Of a DNA stretch of 64,000 bases, positions 37,672 to 48,264 are shown piece after piece. The stretch is taken from positions 1 through 64,000 of the forward strand of contig CAKZQF010000202.1 in assembly GCA_937139475.1 (NCBI GenBank). Direction: 5' to 3'. Within the stretch, counting starts at the first letter, position 1, and every line of letters starts with the position of its first letter. Position numbers and translations under genes: made by a program. The notes under the pieces were generated by a model, which saw only the letters and a list, made by a program, of their open reading frames with translations, was not told the origin of the DNA and made no database searches. Source of the DNA: an uncultured Gammaproteobacteria bacterium. GTDB lineage: Bacteria; Pseudomonadota; Gammaproteobacteria; Enterobacterales; Psychrobiaceae.

Positions 37672-38544
37672 ATGTCACAAGTACTAGACGAATTATTAGA
37701 CCTATTAACACTAGAAACGATTGAGCAAGGCTTATACCGCGCAAATAGCCAAGACTTAGGATTTGGTCGAGTGTTTGGCGGTCAAGTGATTGGACAGGCA
37801 TTGGCTGCGGCTAAACAAACGGTATCGACTGAATTTAGCATCAACTCATTTCATTCATATTTCCTGCGCATGGGTGATGTTAAAAAGCCTATCGTATATG
37901 ATGTTGAAACCATTCGCGACGGCCGTTCAATCGCTACACGCCGCGTCAAAGCGATTCAATATGGTCAGCCAATTTTTTATCTCACTGCCTCTTTTCATAT
38001 TTTAGAACAGGGCTTTGACCATCAGAGCCCAATGCCACAAGTTGATGGCCCAGATAACCTAAAATCAGAATTAGATATCGCCCGTGAATTTAAGCATATG
38101 ATCCCAGAGTCGGTGCGTGAAAAATTTACCACCGATGGTCCAATCGAAATTCGCCCAGTGGAAGCGGTGAACATACTTTCACCAAGTAAACTAGATCCCA
38201 AACGTCATATCTGGATGAAAGCCAATGGCAAACTTCCAGATGACACTCGCGTGCATAAATACTTGCTTGGCTACGCTTCAGACTTCTCATTTTTAACAGT
38301 CGCTGGTCAGCCCCACGCGATATCGTTTATGACGCCTAAGCTACAAATGGCCACGATAGATCATTCGATGTGGTTCCACCGTGACTTTAGATTTGATGAT
38401 TGGTTGCTTTACGAAGTTGATAGCCCGTCAGCGAGCGGCGGTCGTGGTTTTGTTACCGGAAAATTCTTTAACCGCCAGGGTAAACTTGTTGCGAGTACGG
38501 CGCAGGAAGGCGTTATGCGCTGGGCTCCTGAAAAGAAAAAGTAA
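37672..38544 (+). CDS. tesB: Acyl-CoA thioesterase II
   Basis: Hydrolyses medium and long acyl-CoA to free acid. The 290-aa double-hotdog protein has [12 protein letters not shown] near the N-terminus. The catalytic Asp/Thr/Gln triad regions are in [30 protein letters not shown] and STAQEGVMR. Length equals E. coli TesB. A single-gene unit, with AGGAA before the ATG; divergent from the cus operon. Confidence 0.95.
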   Translation: MSQVLDELLDLLTLETIEQGLYRANSQDLGFGRVFGGQVIGQALAAAKQTVSTEFSINSFHSYFLRMGDVKKPIVYDVETIRDGRSIATRRVKAIQYGQPIFYLTASFHILEQGFDHQSPMPQVDGPDNLKSELDIAREFKHMIPESVREKFTTDGPIEIRPVEAVNILSPSKLDPKRHIWMKANGKLPDDTRVHKYLLGYASDFSFLTVAGQPHAISFMTPKLQMATIDHSMWFHRDFRFDDWLLYEVDSPSASGGRGFVTGKFFNRQGKLVASTAQEGVMRWAPEKKK

Positions 38545-38582
38545 CCAATGATAGATAGCCGCGCGACCTGAAATCTGCAGTT

Positions 38583-39005
38583 TTAGGTAGTACGGCTATA
38601 AATATCAGGATCCCAACACTCCATCATGTTAGCGGGATTTGATAACGGTTTAAAATCAAATTGCTGATACAAACCGTGCGCATCATAAGTCGCTAACATC
38701 ATTCGGCGCAAGCCTTGTAATTCTGGATGATTACTCACCTGCTCCATCATCTTTTTGCTAATACCCAAACCGCGATGGCTTTCAAGCACAAAGACATCAG
38801 CCAAATAACCAAATGTTGCACCATCAGTAATAACCCGTGCAAAACCCACTTGCGATTCGCCATCAAAGGCAGCAAAACACAGCGAATTATCAATCGCCTT
38901 TTGCATGACCTTGCGCGGAATCCCCTTGGCCCAGTAAGAGGTCGAAATAAAATGATAAATCACTTCAAAGTCAAAGGAGTTTTTATCGGTGGATATCGTA
39001 ATCAT
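38583..39005 (-). CDS. GNAT-family N-acetyltransferase
   Basis: A 140-aa acetyltransferase. The acetyl-CoA motif region reads LADVFVLESHRGLGISKKMM, with GLYQQFDFKPL near the end. The substrate is unknown. Similar proteins with the CWDPDIY-like ending are common stand-alone genes in marine bacteria. Convergent with tesB. Confidence 0.85.
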   Translation of the reverse strand: MITISTDKNSFDFEVIYHFISTSYWAKGIPRKVMQKAIDNSLCFAAFDGESQVGFARVITDGATFGYLADVFVLESHRGLGISKKMMEQVSNHPELQGLRRMMLATYDAHGLYQQFDFKPLSNPANMMECWDPDIYSRTT

Positions 39006-39088
39006 AGTTCAAACCGTGTCGTATTTTATCGTGAAGCTAAACGCATATTATAGATAACCCAAGCGAAGGCGGACTACCCTCGCTTGCA

Positions 39089-41206
39089 TTACTTGAGCAG
39101 TGGATGACTCAAGCGTTTTATATCAACCTGTGGATATTGGTACTGGGTAAAAATGAGCTTTTGCTCTTTTTCAATATAAGACATCGTGCCGAACCGATTA
39201 AGTGTTTTTGTCGGTAGCCTAACGATTGGGCGAATTGTTTTATCCTTAAAAGAATAGTAATCAATACGGTGATGTCCCTTTAAATTTGTTTGAAAGTAAG
39301 CACCAGTACTCGTTACTGTCCAGTTATAAAGCGCCTTAAAGCGCGTCTTATCCAAGACATTAATCGGTTTATCGCTTTGCTTGGGATCTAATAGCCATAG
39401 GCCCCTGTTGCTCCCTTTTACATACCAAATTTTGTCATCTGTTGTTTCAATGGCAAATCGTGCCGGTGTTTTGGCCAGCATTGATGGCGCTTTGCCATCT
39501 AGCGGAATCTTATATAGTCGCGATTTATCATCTTGGGATGCAGCTGCAATAATTGACTTATTGTCGACAGACCAAGTTGGGCGGTAAATAACATCGAATG
39601 GGGTTTTTAGCTCCCGAACACTTAAGCTATTTACGTCTAAAATATAGATTTTACTGCTTTGCTTATCGGTAAGCGTTGCAAGGAAGGCGATATACTTACC
39701 ATCATGAGACCAGCGTGGCGCAACTAAGTTATTCTTTAGCTTGGTGAGTTTCTTGCGTGACGTTCCATCCGGATCCGCAGTCCAGATTTCATTAAAGCCA
39801 GATTCATTTGACACATATACAACCTGCTCCTTTATTTCACTATAGTGTGCCGAGGTATGGCTAAAACCTGACTGAATCATTGGAAACGGTGTCGCAGTTG
39901 TCTCACCATCAAGCGGCATGTAGGCAACAAATGCAGGGATAGACCAATGATGAAACACTAAATCGTTGCTGTTAGGAATAGCCCTGGGAAAACTAAATCC
40001 ATCGATATTCAGAGACTTTATCGTGCCGCTATCTATATCAATTACCGAGCCGGATCGTGTTAAGGAGTTTTTCGATGCATAAATAAGTTTCTGGCTATCA
40101 TTTGACCAGGTGAGCCCCTTAATATCCCCTTCACCAAAGGTTAACTGACGTTCAGACTTGTCCGATAAATTGACTAAATAGATATCTTCAACCAGTTCTT
40201 CCATCCGGCGGCTAACCGCAATATGTTTTCCATCAGGAGAGAAGGCAACACTTCGGTCGGTATAATTACACGACCGATCACAGGAAAATCGAGTGGCTGT
40301 TGAATTCTGTTGATTCAGGTCTTTAAAATAGATACCAATACCACGTTCTTCGTCAGTTCCGGTATATGCCAATGTACTTTTATCACTTGATAATGATAAA
40401 TAAATATTAGTTTTTGGCGGACAGTTATCAAGAATTGTTTCTTGCCCGGTATCTAAGGCCATTTGCACAATTTGGCATTTTTCTTTAACCCAGTCTTTGC
40501 GCACAAAGAATATGCTCAGCCCACCTTCTCCCCAAATAGCCGACCCTTCAGTATCTGGCGTAAAAGTTAGTTGACGAGGGCTTAAATCAGGTTGCGACAA
40601 ATCTTTAATAAACAGATCTGACGGATGGTTAATTTGACGCCATGCATAGAGTAAATAGCGCTGATCATCAGAGAGCATCGGGAATAGCTCACGTCCAGGC
40701 GCAGAAGTTAAGTTATGCAGTTCGACTCTGGTTTTAGAACTGTTTGTCTGAGCCAACCATTGCGATATGGTGACAAAGATTGTTATTAGTGCAACCAGGA
40801 GCAACGCATAAAGTTTGGTGTTGCGCGGTGTCTTTGGTGCAACTTCAACGTCATTAACTTGTTCAGAAGCTGTCGATTCAACTTCCACATAGCTTGGCTC
40901 AACGAGTAAACGATAACCAGTTTTACGAATTGTTTCGATGATTGGTTCATCACTGTCATCGAACGCTTTACGCAAATTCCACACGGCATTGGTCAATGCC
41001 TTTTCACCAACATAACCGTTGCCATTCCAAATGGCCTCAATTAACTCCTCACGTGTCACCAAACGAGGATACTGAGCCGCAAGATAAGCCAAAACCTCTA
41101 TGAATTTAGGCTGTAATGTACGGTTTTCATCATCCAGAAAGCTAAGACTATGCTCAAGAGGAGTCACTAGATAATCACCTAGCTTAAAAGGGGTTTGTAA
41201 ACTCAT
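39089..41206 (-). CDS. CadC-like membrane transcription regulator with beta-propeller
   Basis: A 705-aa one-protein sensor-regulator: OmpR/PhoB-type winged helix (about residues 8-102), a single membrane helix at 132-151, and a periplasmic TolB/WD40-like propeller (about 170-700) with repeats such as FSPDGKHIAVSR and RWSHDGKYIAFL. ToxR/CadC-family proteins bind DNA while sensing outside signals. It diverges from a large TonB receptor followed by an S9 peptidase, so it probably controls uptake of a peptide or other polymer. The ligand is not known. Confidence 0.88.
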   Translation of the reverse strand: MSLQTPFKLGDYLVTPLEHSLSFLDDENRTLQPKFIEVLAYLAAQYPRLVTREELIEAIWNGNGYVGEKALTNAVWNLRKAFDDSDEPIIETIRKTGYRLLVEPSYVEVESTASEQVNDVEVAPKTPRNTKLYALLLVALITIFVTISQWLAQTNSSKTRVELHNLTSAPGRELFPMLSDDQRYLLYAWRQINHPSDLFIKDLSQPDLSPRQLTFTPDTEGSAIWGEGGLSIFFVRKDWVKEKCQIVQMALDTGQETILDNCPPKTNIYLSLSSDKSTLAYTGTDEERGIGIYFKDLNQQNSTATRFSCDRSCNYTDRSVAFSPDGKHIAVSRRMEELVEDIYLVNLSDKSERQLTFGEGDIKGLTWSNDSQKLIYASKNSLTRSGSVIDIDSGTIKSLNIDGFSFPRAIPNSNDLVFHHWSIPAFVAYMPLDGETTATPFPMIQSGFSHTSAHYSEIKEQVVYVSNESGFNEIWTADPDGTSRKKLTKLKNNLVAPRWSHDGKYIAFLATLTDKQSSKIYILDVNSLSVRELKTPFDVIYRPTWSVDNKSIIAAASQDDKSRLYKIPLDGKAPSMLAKTPARFAIETTDDKIWYVKGSNRGLWLLDPKQSDKPINVLDKTRFKALYNWTVTSTGAYFQTNLKGHHRIDYYSFKDKTIRPIVRLPTKTLNRFGTMSYIEKEQKLIFTQYQYPQVDIKRLSHPLLK

Positions 41207-41617
41207 ATTTCAATCATAAATCCAATGATAGTTATGTTAATGCAATAAAAAGTGAGCAGCGCTAAATAGCATCCTATTATAGCAAGCAAGTCATGTATAT
41301 AACTAATTTAAAGCAACTATATATAAGCTATAACACCACTAAAATATGTAACAAAACAATACTTCCCCAATGGCACAAAATGCAGCTAACCTACTGATAC
41401 TAAACCAATAGAGTTTAAATAGATGTATAAAGGAGTCATAAAAGAGCGTCATAAATTGAGTTTAAAACTTGGCTGCATTACAACTAGCCTGTTCCTGTTT
41501 ATTCTCTTGCCATTTTTGTTAAGGGTAAATAATTACAGGCATTAATAATAATAAAACTATCCACTTAATCTCGTGCTCGTTTGAGTGCTAAATAGAAGTG
41601 AACAAAGGAAAGATGTG
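41207..41617. other. 411-bp divergent regulatory region
   Basis: AT-rich region between the CadC-like regulator and the TonB receptor. It must hold both promoters; no clear operator dyad was found. A 41-codon ORF from 41423 has a hydrophobic stretch but no ribosome binding site and was not called. Confidence 0.6.
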
Positions 41618-44600
41618 ATGAAACCAATGTTTAAAAAACATGCTGTATCTGTTGCGGTTACGCTGGCTTTCGCCGGGCCCGTATTAGCGGCAGACGCAGA
41701 TGATGCAGTAGCCGTTAAAGCAACACAAAATGCTAAGGTTACCGAGAAGAAAGCAGAAGACAAAGACGTTGAGAAAATCGTCGTTACCGGCTCTCGTTTA
41801 CGCCGCGACAGCTTCTCTGTTGCAACACCGTTAGTAACCATGGATAGAGACGCAATCGCTGATACTGGTCTGGGTTCGTTGTCTGAAATCCTAATTGACA
41901 ATATGCCAGCAGTTTACGAAGGCTCAAGTAACAGCACAACACAATCAAGTGTTACTGCAACAGGCTTATCAACTATAAATTTACGTGGCCTAGGAACAAG
42001 CCGAACGCTAACATTAATCGATGGTCGCCGTGTGGTATCAAATAGCCATACCGGTACCTACGTTAGCCTTAACACCATGCCTGCTGGCATGGTTAAGAAA
42101 GTTGAAACAATCACAGGTGGTGCTTCCGCTGCTTATGGTTCTGATGCTATTGCGGGCGTGGTGAATATTATCACCCAAAAAGACAAAGAAGGTTTTAGCG
42201 CCAAGGTTAGAACTGGCGAAAGCACCAATGGCGGCGGTAAAGAAAACAGCTTAGATTTAAGCTTCGGTACGTCATTTGGCGACGATCGTGGTTATGTCTT
42301 TGCTAGTGCCAGCTATGATCGTCAACATGGATTGTTCGCTCATGACCGTGAGCGTGCACAAGTGCCAGACGCATATACGTACGATGACGATGAAATGTGT
42401 AACGCAATGTATACCGTAGACGGGTATGCCTGTATGCGTGACATTGAGAATGGTATGGCTGGTTGGGTAAACCTCTCCGATGGCATCGCTGGTGGCGTTT
42501 TTGGTGAAGATAAAGACAATGATACCCAATTCTGGTTTGATGAATCAGGCATTCGTGATGACTGGAAAGGCAATGAAGAAATCTATGGTGTTAATTCGAC
42601 ACAATGGGTAGCAATAAAAGTACCAGACGAAGCGCTGGTAGCTGCTGTTAAAGTCGATTATGAGTTAAATGATGACATTAGCTCTTACTTTCAGGTTCAG
42701 CTTAGTAAAAACAAATCGCTAAACAAAAAATCTCCAGAAGATATTTACGAACGTGAAGGCGCTGCAGCCTTTAACAGTGACGGCGAACCGTATACTGAAA
42801 GATTAGACTACATGACATGGGATAACCCTTACATTCCTGATGAGATGAAGCCTCATGAAGAGCTATGGGAAAAGAGCGGAAGAATTTATTTTGACCGCCG
42901 TTTACATGAAGTAGGTCAGGTAACAACTGACAATACCCGTACCACGATGCGTTCATGGGCAGGCCTGCAAGGTACCCTGTTTGACGGTGATTGGGATTGG
43001 GATGTGTCAGTTGGTTACGGTACATTCAAGCAAGAACAGATTCGTTTAAATGAAATAAATGTTCCTAAATTAAACTCAGCATTAAAAGCTGAATATGCAG
43101 AAGATGGCGTAACCATTCAATGTAAAGAGGCTGAAGCACGAGCTGATGGCTGTGTACCAGTTAACCTATTTGGTATAGGCTCTATCTCAGAAGATGCTGC
43201 AAACTATATTCGTCATAATGCCACATTTGATTCAGATTTAACCCAGTTTAATGCGTTAGGTTATATTGCAGGTGACTTATTTGAACTGCCTGCGGGTCCA
43301 GTTTCTGCCGTATTTGGTGCCGAATACCGCAGAGACACCCAATCAGTAGAAACAGACGAAGTATCAAAAAGTGGCGGTGTTTCTTTCAACATTATCCCGT
43401 CTTATTCAGGCGAAGTTGAAGTGTCGGAAGTCTTTGCTGAGTTCGCCTTCCCACTACTAAAAGATTCATTTGCTGCTAAGAATTTATCTGCAGAAGTTTC
43501 AGTACGTGCAGCCGATTACAGCATGGATCAAGTGGGTAATGTAGGCAGTTACAAAGCTGGCATGATTTGGGAGCCGATTGAAGGTTATGCGCTACGTACC
43601 AACTACTCTGTAGCACAACGAGCGCCAAACATTAAAGAGCTACTTTCGCCAATAGCTGGTGATTATGACACGATTGCAGACATCTGTAAGGACACAACGG
43701 CGGATTCAACTAAGCCTGGCCATGATAACTGTCGAAAAGATCCAGGTATCCAAGCAACAATCGAGTCTGATGAAGATGGAACATTTAACCTTGCTGACAC
43801 CGGTTACTCACCAAGCGCTGGTAATGATCAATTATTTGAAGAAACGGGTACAACTTTCACCTTTGGTGTAACGTTAGCGCCGACACAGCTTGAAGGGTTC
43901 CGCTTAGCTATTGATTACTTTGATATTGAAATTGAAGATGTTATCACCACGTTAAGTAACGAACAAATTCTATCAGGCTGTTATAACCCACCAGCTGGTG
44001 TTGAGTATGGTGAAAGCAATCAATACTGTAATGCAATTACCCGTGATGGGGAAGGTCGATTGACTGAAGTCGTACAGACTTACTTCAATGCTGACATGAT
44101 GGCAACACGCGGTTATGACGTTGCTGCAGAGTATGCGATTGACTTAGATGACCTAGGTTCATTAAAGCTAAAAGCTCATTACACTCACCTTCTTGAAGAT
44201 TCAACAACTAAAGAAGTAAACGGTGAGCTAGAAACTACCGATACGCTAGGGTACAGATCTTATTCATTCGAAGATGTAGCTTCCGCTTCAGCAACATGGC
44301 GCTTAGATGATCTACGTATTCGTTGGAGCACCAAGTTTAAAGGCAGTGTTAAAGATAGTCTCTCCCGTGAAACGTCTTACCTAGGCTACCTAGCAGATAA
44401 TGCTGAAGAATGTGCAGAGGCAACCGATAAGTGTATTGCTGATCCAGAGCCTTTGGCATTCCAAGACCTTGGTTCTTATATCAAGCATAGCGTTTCTGCT
44501 TCTTACAACATCGATCTAGAAGACGATGCGTCTGTACGCGTTTACGGTGGTGTAAATAACATTTTCGATAATAACGGTCCATTCATTATTAGCGGAAAAG

Positions 44601-44671
44601 GTAATTACACCAGTTCTTATGGCGGTGGTGTAGGTCGTTTTATCTACCTAGGTGCTGAAGTGAAGTTCTAA
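41618..44671 (+). CDS. Large TonB-dependent receptor
   Basis: Outer-membrane receptor of 1017 aa. A signal peptide (SVAVTLAFAGPVLAA) is followed by a charged Ala/Lys linker, the TonB box EKIVVTGSRLRRDSF, a plug domain with LRGLGTSRTLTLIDGRRVV and GGASAAYGSDAIAGVVNIIT, and a long beta barrel ending in GAEVKF. Size and plug match the large receptors of Shewanella/Colwellia tied to peptide or carbohydrate uptake. The ATG at 41618 has AAGGAA 7 bp ahead, so an upstream ATG was not used. The S9 peptidase downstream points to peptides. Confidence 0.92.
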   Translation: MKPMFKKHAVSVAVTLAFAGPVLAADADDAVAVKATQNAKVTEKKAEDKDVEKIVVTGSRLRRDSFSVATPLVTMDRDAIADTGLGSLSEILIDNMPAVYEGSSNSTTQSSVTATGLSTINLRGLGTSRTLTLIDGRRVVSNSHTGTYVSLNTMPAGMVKKVETITGGASAAYGSDAIAGVVNIITQKDKEGFSAKVRTGESTNGGGKENSLDLSFGTSFGDDRGYVFASASYDRQHGLFAHDRERAQVPDAYTYDDDEMCNAMYTVDGYACMRDIENGMAGWVNLSDGIAGGVFGEDKDNDTQFWFDESGIRDDWKGNEEIYGVNSTQWVAIKVPDEALVAAVKVDYELNDDISSYFQVQLSKNKSLNKKSPEDIYEREGAAAFNSDGEPYTERLDYMTWDNPYIPDEMKPHEELWEKSGRIYFDRRLHEVGQVTTDNTRTTMRSWAGLQGTLFDGDWDWDVSVGYGTFKQEQIRLNEINVPKLNSALKAEYAEDGVTIQCKEAEARADGCVPVNLFGIGSISEDAANYIRHNATFDSDLTQFNALGYIAGDLFELPAGPVSAVFGAEYRRDTQSVETDEVSKSGGVSFNIIPSYSGEVEVSEVFAEFAFPLLKDSFAAKNLSAEVSVRAADYSMDQVGNVGSYKAGMIWEPIEGYALRTNYSVAQRAPNIKELLSPIAGDYDTIADICKDTTADSTKPGHDNCRKDPGIQATIESDEDGTFNLADTGYSPSAGNDQLFEETGTTFTFGVTLAPTQLEGFRLAIDYFDIEIEDVITTLSNEQILSGCYNPPAGVEYGESNQYCNAITRDGEGRLTEVVQTYFNADMMATRGYDVAAEYAIDLDDLGSLKLKAHYTHLLEDSTTKEVNGELETTDTLGYRSYSFEDVASASATWRLDDLRIRWSTKFKGSVKDSLSRETSYLGYLADNAEECAEATDKCIADPEPLAFQDLGSYIKHSVSASYNIDLEDDASVRVYGGVNNIFDNNGPFIISGKGNYTSSYGGGVGRFIYLGAEVKF

Positions 44672-44733
44672 ACTGTTAGGTTGTCGCCTTCCTGCCCTCT
44701 CTCTCAGGCTGGCGACATTTAACACTCAATTTT

Positions 44734-44760
44734 AAGCCTCGAACTCTTCGGGGCTTTTTT
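44734..44760 (+). terminator. Rho-independent terminator after the TonB receptor
   Basis: AGCCTCGAA-ctc-TTCGGGGCT, nine pairs with one T-G wobble, followed by TTTTT. A second stem (TGTCGCC / GGCGACA, 44682-44717) lies just before it. The peptidase gene starts 27 bp later, so it may be attenuated or have its own promoter. Confidence 0.85.
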
Positions 44761-44787
44761 CTACTTGTCTACCTAAAGGACATCACT

Positions 44788-47181
44788 ATGAGATGTTTTA
44801 TCCAATTAAGTATATTGGCGACACTAGTATTCATCTGCACACCTGCAAAAGCTAATCCAAAAGGTTATCAAAAACCAAGCCCGGAATTAGCCAGTTTAGT
44901 GGAACAACCCAGTAAAATGGGGATGCGCCTGTCTCCCAACAACAAACTCTTTGCGCAGCTCGTACGCAGCGATAAGATCACCTTGAATGAGCTTGCACAA
45001 CCTGAGTATCAACTGGCTGGTTTAAGCCTTTCTCAGTCTTATCACGGCGCGAGTCGCTACAAGACAATATATAAACATATCAACCTGATAACGTTAGATG
45101 GCACGTTAAGCCACCAAGTTACTCCTTTATTTGGTGGGCAATTTGTTAGTGTGAAGTTTTCACCAAACAGTCGCTTCATTTCACTTATTGAAAAAACTAC
45201 TAGCGCGTTAATTCTCGTATTACATGACACGAAAATGAAGCAAAGCTACCGCTTAACTCAACGCCCAGTTAATGGTGTGTTGGGCTTAGTTAATCAATGG
45301 GCAAGTGACAGTAGCTACGTGGTAACCAAGCTGGTCAGTAATGGACTGGAAAAGCCACAACACGGATTATCCAGCGCTGCGCCAATTATCCACACCAGCA
45401 ATAATGAAAAGTCTGCGCAGCGTACATATCAGCACTTATTAGCAACACCCGCAGATAGTGATTTGTTTGAATACCTGGCCAGCAGTGACTTAGTGAAGAT
45501 AGGCCTTAATGGCAGAGTTTCGTCGTTACAAAACGCAAAATTATTCCGCTCCGTCAGCGTTTCACCAGATGGCCAGTATCTATTGGTCAACCAATTAACT
45601 CGTCCGTTTTCCTACCTAGTTCGCTACAAGGATTTCCCGCTGAAAACCTCTGTTATTTCTCTTGCTAATAACAAAGAAACGACAATAACCACGTTACCGC
45701 TCGCCGAAACTAAATCAAGTGACTTTGATCGCATTAGACCTGGCTATCGACATATAGCATGGCGGAAAGACACTCCCGCGACACTCTATCTGGTCAATGC
45801 GATTGCGAAATCCCAACGTAAACCTAAGCAAGCGTATCGTGAACAAATATCCTTGTTAGCCGCGCCATTTACCAGTCCCCCTACCGAGCTACTAAAATTG
45901 CATCAGCGCTTTGCTGGTATCCAATGGCACGATGAGCATTTCGCTTTAATCAAAGAGAAGCGCTATAGCAAACGACTGATGTGGACTTGGCAATTTTCAC
46001 CGAGCTCGCCAAGCGATAAAAAGTTATGGCATAAGAATGCTTATCGCGACCGTTACACGGCTCCTGGGAAACCCTTAACTGTTTTGAATAAATACGGTCA
46101 GTCGGTAATTTATCGCCATAACGATGACTTACTCATGGCCCATGCAGGTGTCACGAAAGAAGGTACCCGTCCTAGCCTAACGATCGGTAAGAGCAGCGTT
46201 AACAGCGAACTGGCTTGGCAATCACAGCCTTCACGTCATGAACGCGTAGTAAAATTAATTGATCCCAAAAAGCTTACCGCTATAACTGCTCGCCAGTCAG
46301 CGACAGAGCCGTTAAATTACTTTTACAGCGATCTTAAGAATAATACCCACATTCCTCTAACTAAGGTCGAGGCTAATAGCGGCGCATATCATGGCATAAG
46401 CAAACAGTTAGTCACCTATAAACGCAATGATGGCGTGGACTTATCAGGTACTTTATATCTACCCAAGGGCTACAAAAAATCCGATGGCCCTCTGCCGGTG
46501 CTCATGTGGGCCTACCCACGAGAGTTCAAAGACAAAAGTGTTGCAGGGCAAGTGAATTATTCTGCTAATCATTATCATGCGCTAAATTATAAAGGCCCAA
46601 TGCCATTTCTAGCCAAAGGCTTTGCGGTTTTTGATAAAGTATCGATGCCTATTATTGGACAAGATAGCGTCAAGCCAAATGATAAATTTAGAGAGCAGTT
46701 GATCGCAAACGCACAGGCCGCAGTCGACACACTGGTCGCAATGGGCGTTGCAGATAAAGAGCGTATCGCTATTGGTGGGCATTCATACGGTGCGTTTATG
46801 GTAGGTAATCTGTTAGCCCATAGCGACTTGTTTGCCGCAGGTATTGCCCGAAGCGGTGCTTATAATCGCTCATTAACCCCCTTTGGCTTTCAAAGTGAAA
46901 AACGTCACTTCTGGCAAGCTCAAGATATTTATGCCTCGATGTCACCATTTTTTCATGCTGAAAAGATCAATGAGCCAATGTTGATGATCCACGGGGAGGC
47001 AGACCCTAATTCCGGAACTTTCCCGATGCAGTCGATTCGGCTATTTAATGCAATCAAAGGCCTTGGTGGTAAAGCACGTTTGGTACTCCTGCCCTATGAA
47101 GGACATAGTTACAAAGCGAAAGAATCACTACTTCATATGCTTGCAGAGCAAGAACAATGGCTTGAAAAATATTTAAAATAA
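44788..47181 (+). CDS. S9-family (prolyl oligopeptidase type) serine peptidase
   Basis: Exported peptidase of 797 aa. It has a signal peptide (CFIQLSILATLVFICTPAKA), a beta-propeller (about residues 50-530), and a C-terminal alpha/beta hydrolase domain. The catalytic Ser is in GGHSYGAF, the Asp in HGEADPNSG and the His in YEGHSYKA. AAGGA precedes the ATG. With the TonB receptor upstream it probably cuts peptides in the periplasm. The exact specificity (dipeptidyl versus glutamyl) cannot be read from sequence. Confidence 0.9.
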   Translation: MRCFIQLSILATLVFICTPAKANPKGYQKPSPELASLVEQPSKMGMRLSPNNKLFAQLVRSDKITLNELAQPEYQLAGLSLSQSYHGASRYKTIYKHINLITLDGTLSHQVTPLFGGQFVSVKFSPNSRFISLIEKTTSALILVLHDTKMKQSYRLTQRPVNGVLGLVNQWASDSSYVVTKLVSNGLEKPQHGLSSAAPIIHTSNNEKSAQRTYQHLLATPADSDLFEYLASSDLVKIGLNGRVSSLQNAKLFRSVSVSPDGQYLLVNQLTRPFSYLVRYKDFPLKTSVISLANNKETTITTLPLAETKSSDFDRIRPGYRHIAWRKDTPATLYLVNAIAKSQRKPKQAYREQISLLAAPFTSPPTELLKLHQRFAGIQWHDEHFALIKEKRYSKRLMWTWQFSPSSPSDKKLWHKNAYRDRYTAPGKPLTVLNKYGQSVIYRHNDDLLMAHAGVTKEGTRPSLTIGKSSVNSELAWQSQPSRHERVVKLIDPKKLTAITARQSATEPLNYFYSDLKNNTHIPLTKVEANSGAYHGISKQLVTYKRNDGVDLSGTLYLPKGYKKSDGPLPVLMWAYPREFKDKSVAGQVNYSANHYHALNYKGPMPFLAKGFAVFDKVSMPIIGQDSVKPNDKFREQLIANAQAAVDTLVAMGVADKERIAIGGHSYGAFMVGNLLAHSDLFAAGIARSGAYNRSLTPFGFQSEKRHFWQAQDIYASMSPFFHAEKINEPMLMIHGEADPNSGTFPMQSIRLFNAIKGLGGKARLVLLPYEGHSYKAKESLLHMLAEQEQWLEKYLK

Positions 47182-47185
47182 TAAA

Positions 47186-47212
47186 ATAAGTGCCGCGATT
47201 AGCGGCATTTTA
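47186..47212. terminator. Terminator between the S9 peptidase and speB
   Basis: TGCCGC-gatta-GCGGCA with an AAAATAAG run before and TTTTATTA after, so it can serve both convergent genes. Confidence 0.8.
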
Positions 47213-48172
47213 TTAACTACTTAAAGAGGTGCCTCCGGCCCCTCTATTGGCAGCTAAAACATAAAGATACTCAAGTGCCAATGTTGCCCCCGCTAGTGCA
47301 GTGATCTCACTTTGATCATATGCTGGCGCGACCTCCACCACATCCATCCCGATTACATCGATACCCTGTAAACCACGAATCGTTTTAAGCGCACAATCCA
47401 TGCTAATACCGCCAACAACTGGCGTTCCTGTGCCCGGTGCAAACGAAGGATCAAGCCCATCAATATCAAAACTAACATAGGTTTTCTTATTACCCACGCG
47501 TGCTTTAATACGTTCCAAGACAGCTTTTGGCCCATGCTCCGCTACCCAAGCAGCATCTAGTACTTCAAAAGGGTGATCTTTAACGGTGTAAGCGGTACGG
47601 ATACCGATTTGTATAGAGTGTTTTGTATCAACCAAGCCTTCCTCTACCGCATGATGGAAAATGGTGCCGTGATCGTATTTACTGCCACCGCTATAGGTAT
47701 CAGTGTGAGCGTCAAAATGAATTAATGCGACGGGGCCATGCTTTTTAGCATAAGCGCGCAGAATCGGTAACGTAATAAAATGATCGCCACCAAAGGTTAG
47801 TGCTTGCTTATCGGCATCCATGATAGTTTGAATATGCGCCTCAAGGTTTTCCACCAACGATTGCGGCTCACCGTGTTTAAACGCAACATTACCTGAATCA
47901 ACTAAGTTTAAGTGATCGTCAAGCGCAAAATCCCAAGGCCAGCGAGCACCTTCCCACGATAAGTTGATCGATGCTTGGCGCACCCCCTGCGGGCCAAATC
48001 GAGCACCTGAACGCCCAGAGGTTGCCATGTCAAAAGGCACACCAGTGACAACAACATCAGCGTCACTGTTTGTTAGTGAAGTCACATTGGGGCATTGCAT
48101 AAAGGTCATACCTAGCGCGCTATATAGTGGCATATCAGCATCGGCAACTGTTGTATTATTTTTCGAATTCAT
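47213..48172 (-). CDS. speB: Agmatinase-family ureohydrolase
   Basis: Mn-dependent hydrolase of about 319 aa that releases urea from agmatine or a related guanidino compound. The binuclear metal ligands are visible in FGGDHFITLP, FDAHTDTYSGG and SFDIDGLDPSFAPGTGTP. The ATG at 48172 has GGAG six bases upstream; the ORF opens further up without support. A divergent LysR gene probably controls it. Guanidinobutyrase (GbuA), which is also paired with a LysR regulator in Pseudomonas, is an alternative. Confidence 0.85.
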   Translation of the reverse strand: MNSKNNTTVADADMPLYSALGMTFMQCPNVTSLTNSDADVVVTGVPFDMATSGRSGARFGPQGVRQASINLSWEGARWPWDFALDDHLNLVDSGNVAFKHGEPQSLVENLEAHIQTIMDADKQALTFGGDHFITLPILRAYAKKHGPVALIHFDAHTDTYSGGSKYDHGTIFHHAVEEGLVDTKHSIQIGIRTAYTVKDHPFEVLDAAWVAEHGPKAVLERIKARVGNKKTYVSFDIDGLDPSFAPGTGTPVVGGISMDCALKTIRGLQGIDVIGMDVVEVAPAYDQSEITALAGATLALEYLYVLAANRGAGGTSLSS

Positions 48173-48264
48173 TGGTTTCTCCAGCTTTTTACCTACCTTA
48201 AACCACCAAATAAAATTAGAGAAATGCATAGTTTTAATAATATAATGAATAGAATTAATACCTA

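Noticed and set aside
39052..39080. AAGCGA ... TCGCTT hairpin between a GNAT gene and the CadC-like gene
   Set aside because: Short stem, long loop and no U-run.
41423..41548. 41-codon ORF with one hydrophobic segment in the CadC-like/TonB intergenic region
   Set aside because: No ribosome binding site, AT-rich promoter region, no recognisable homology.
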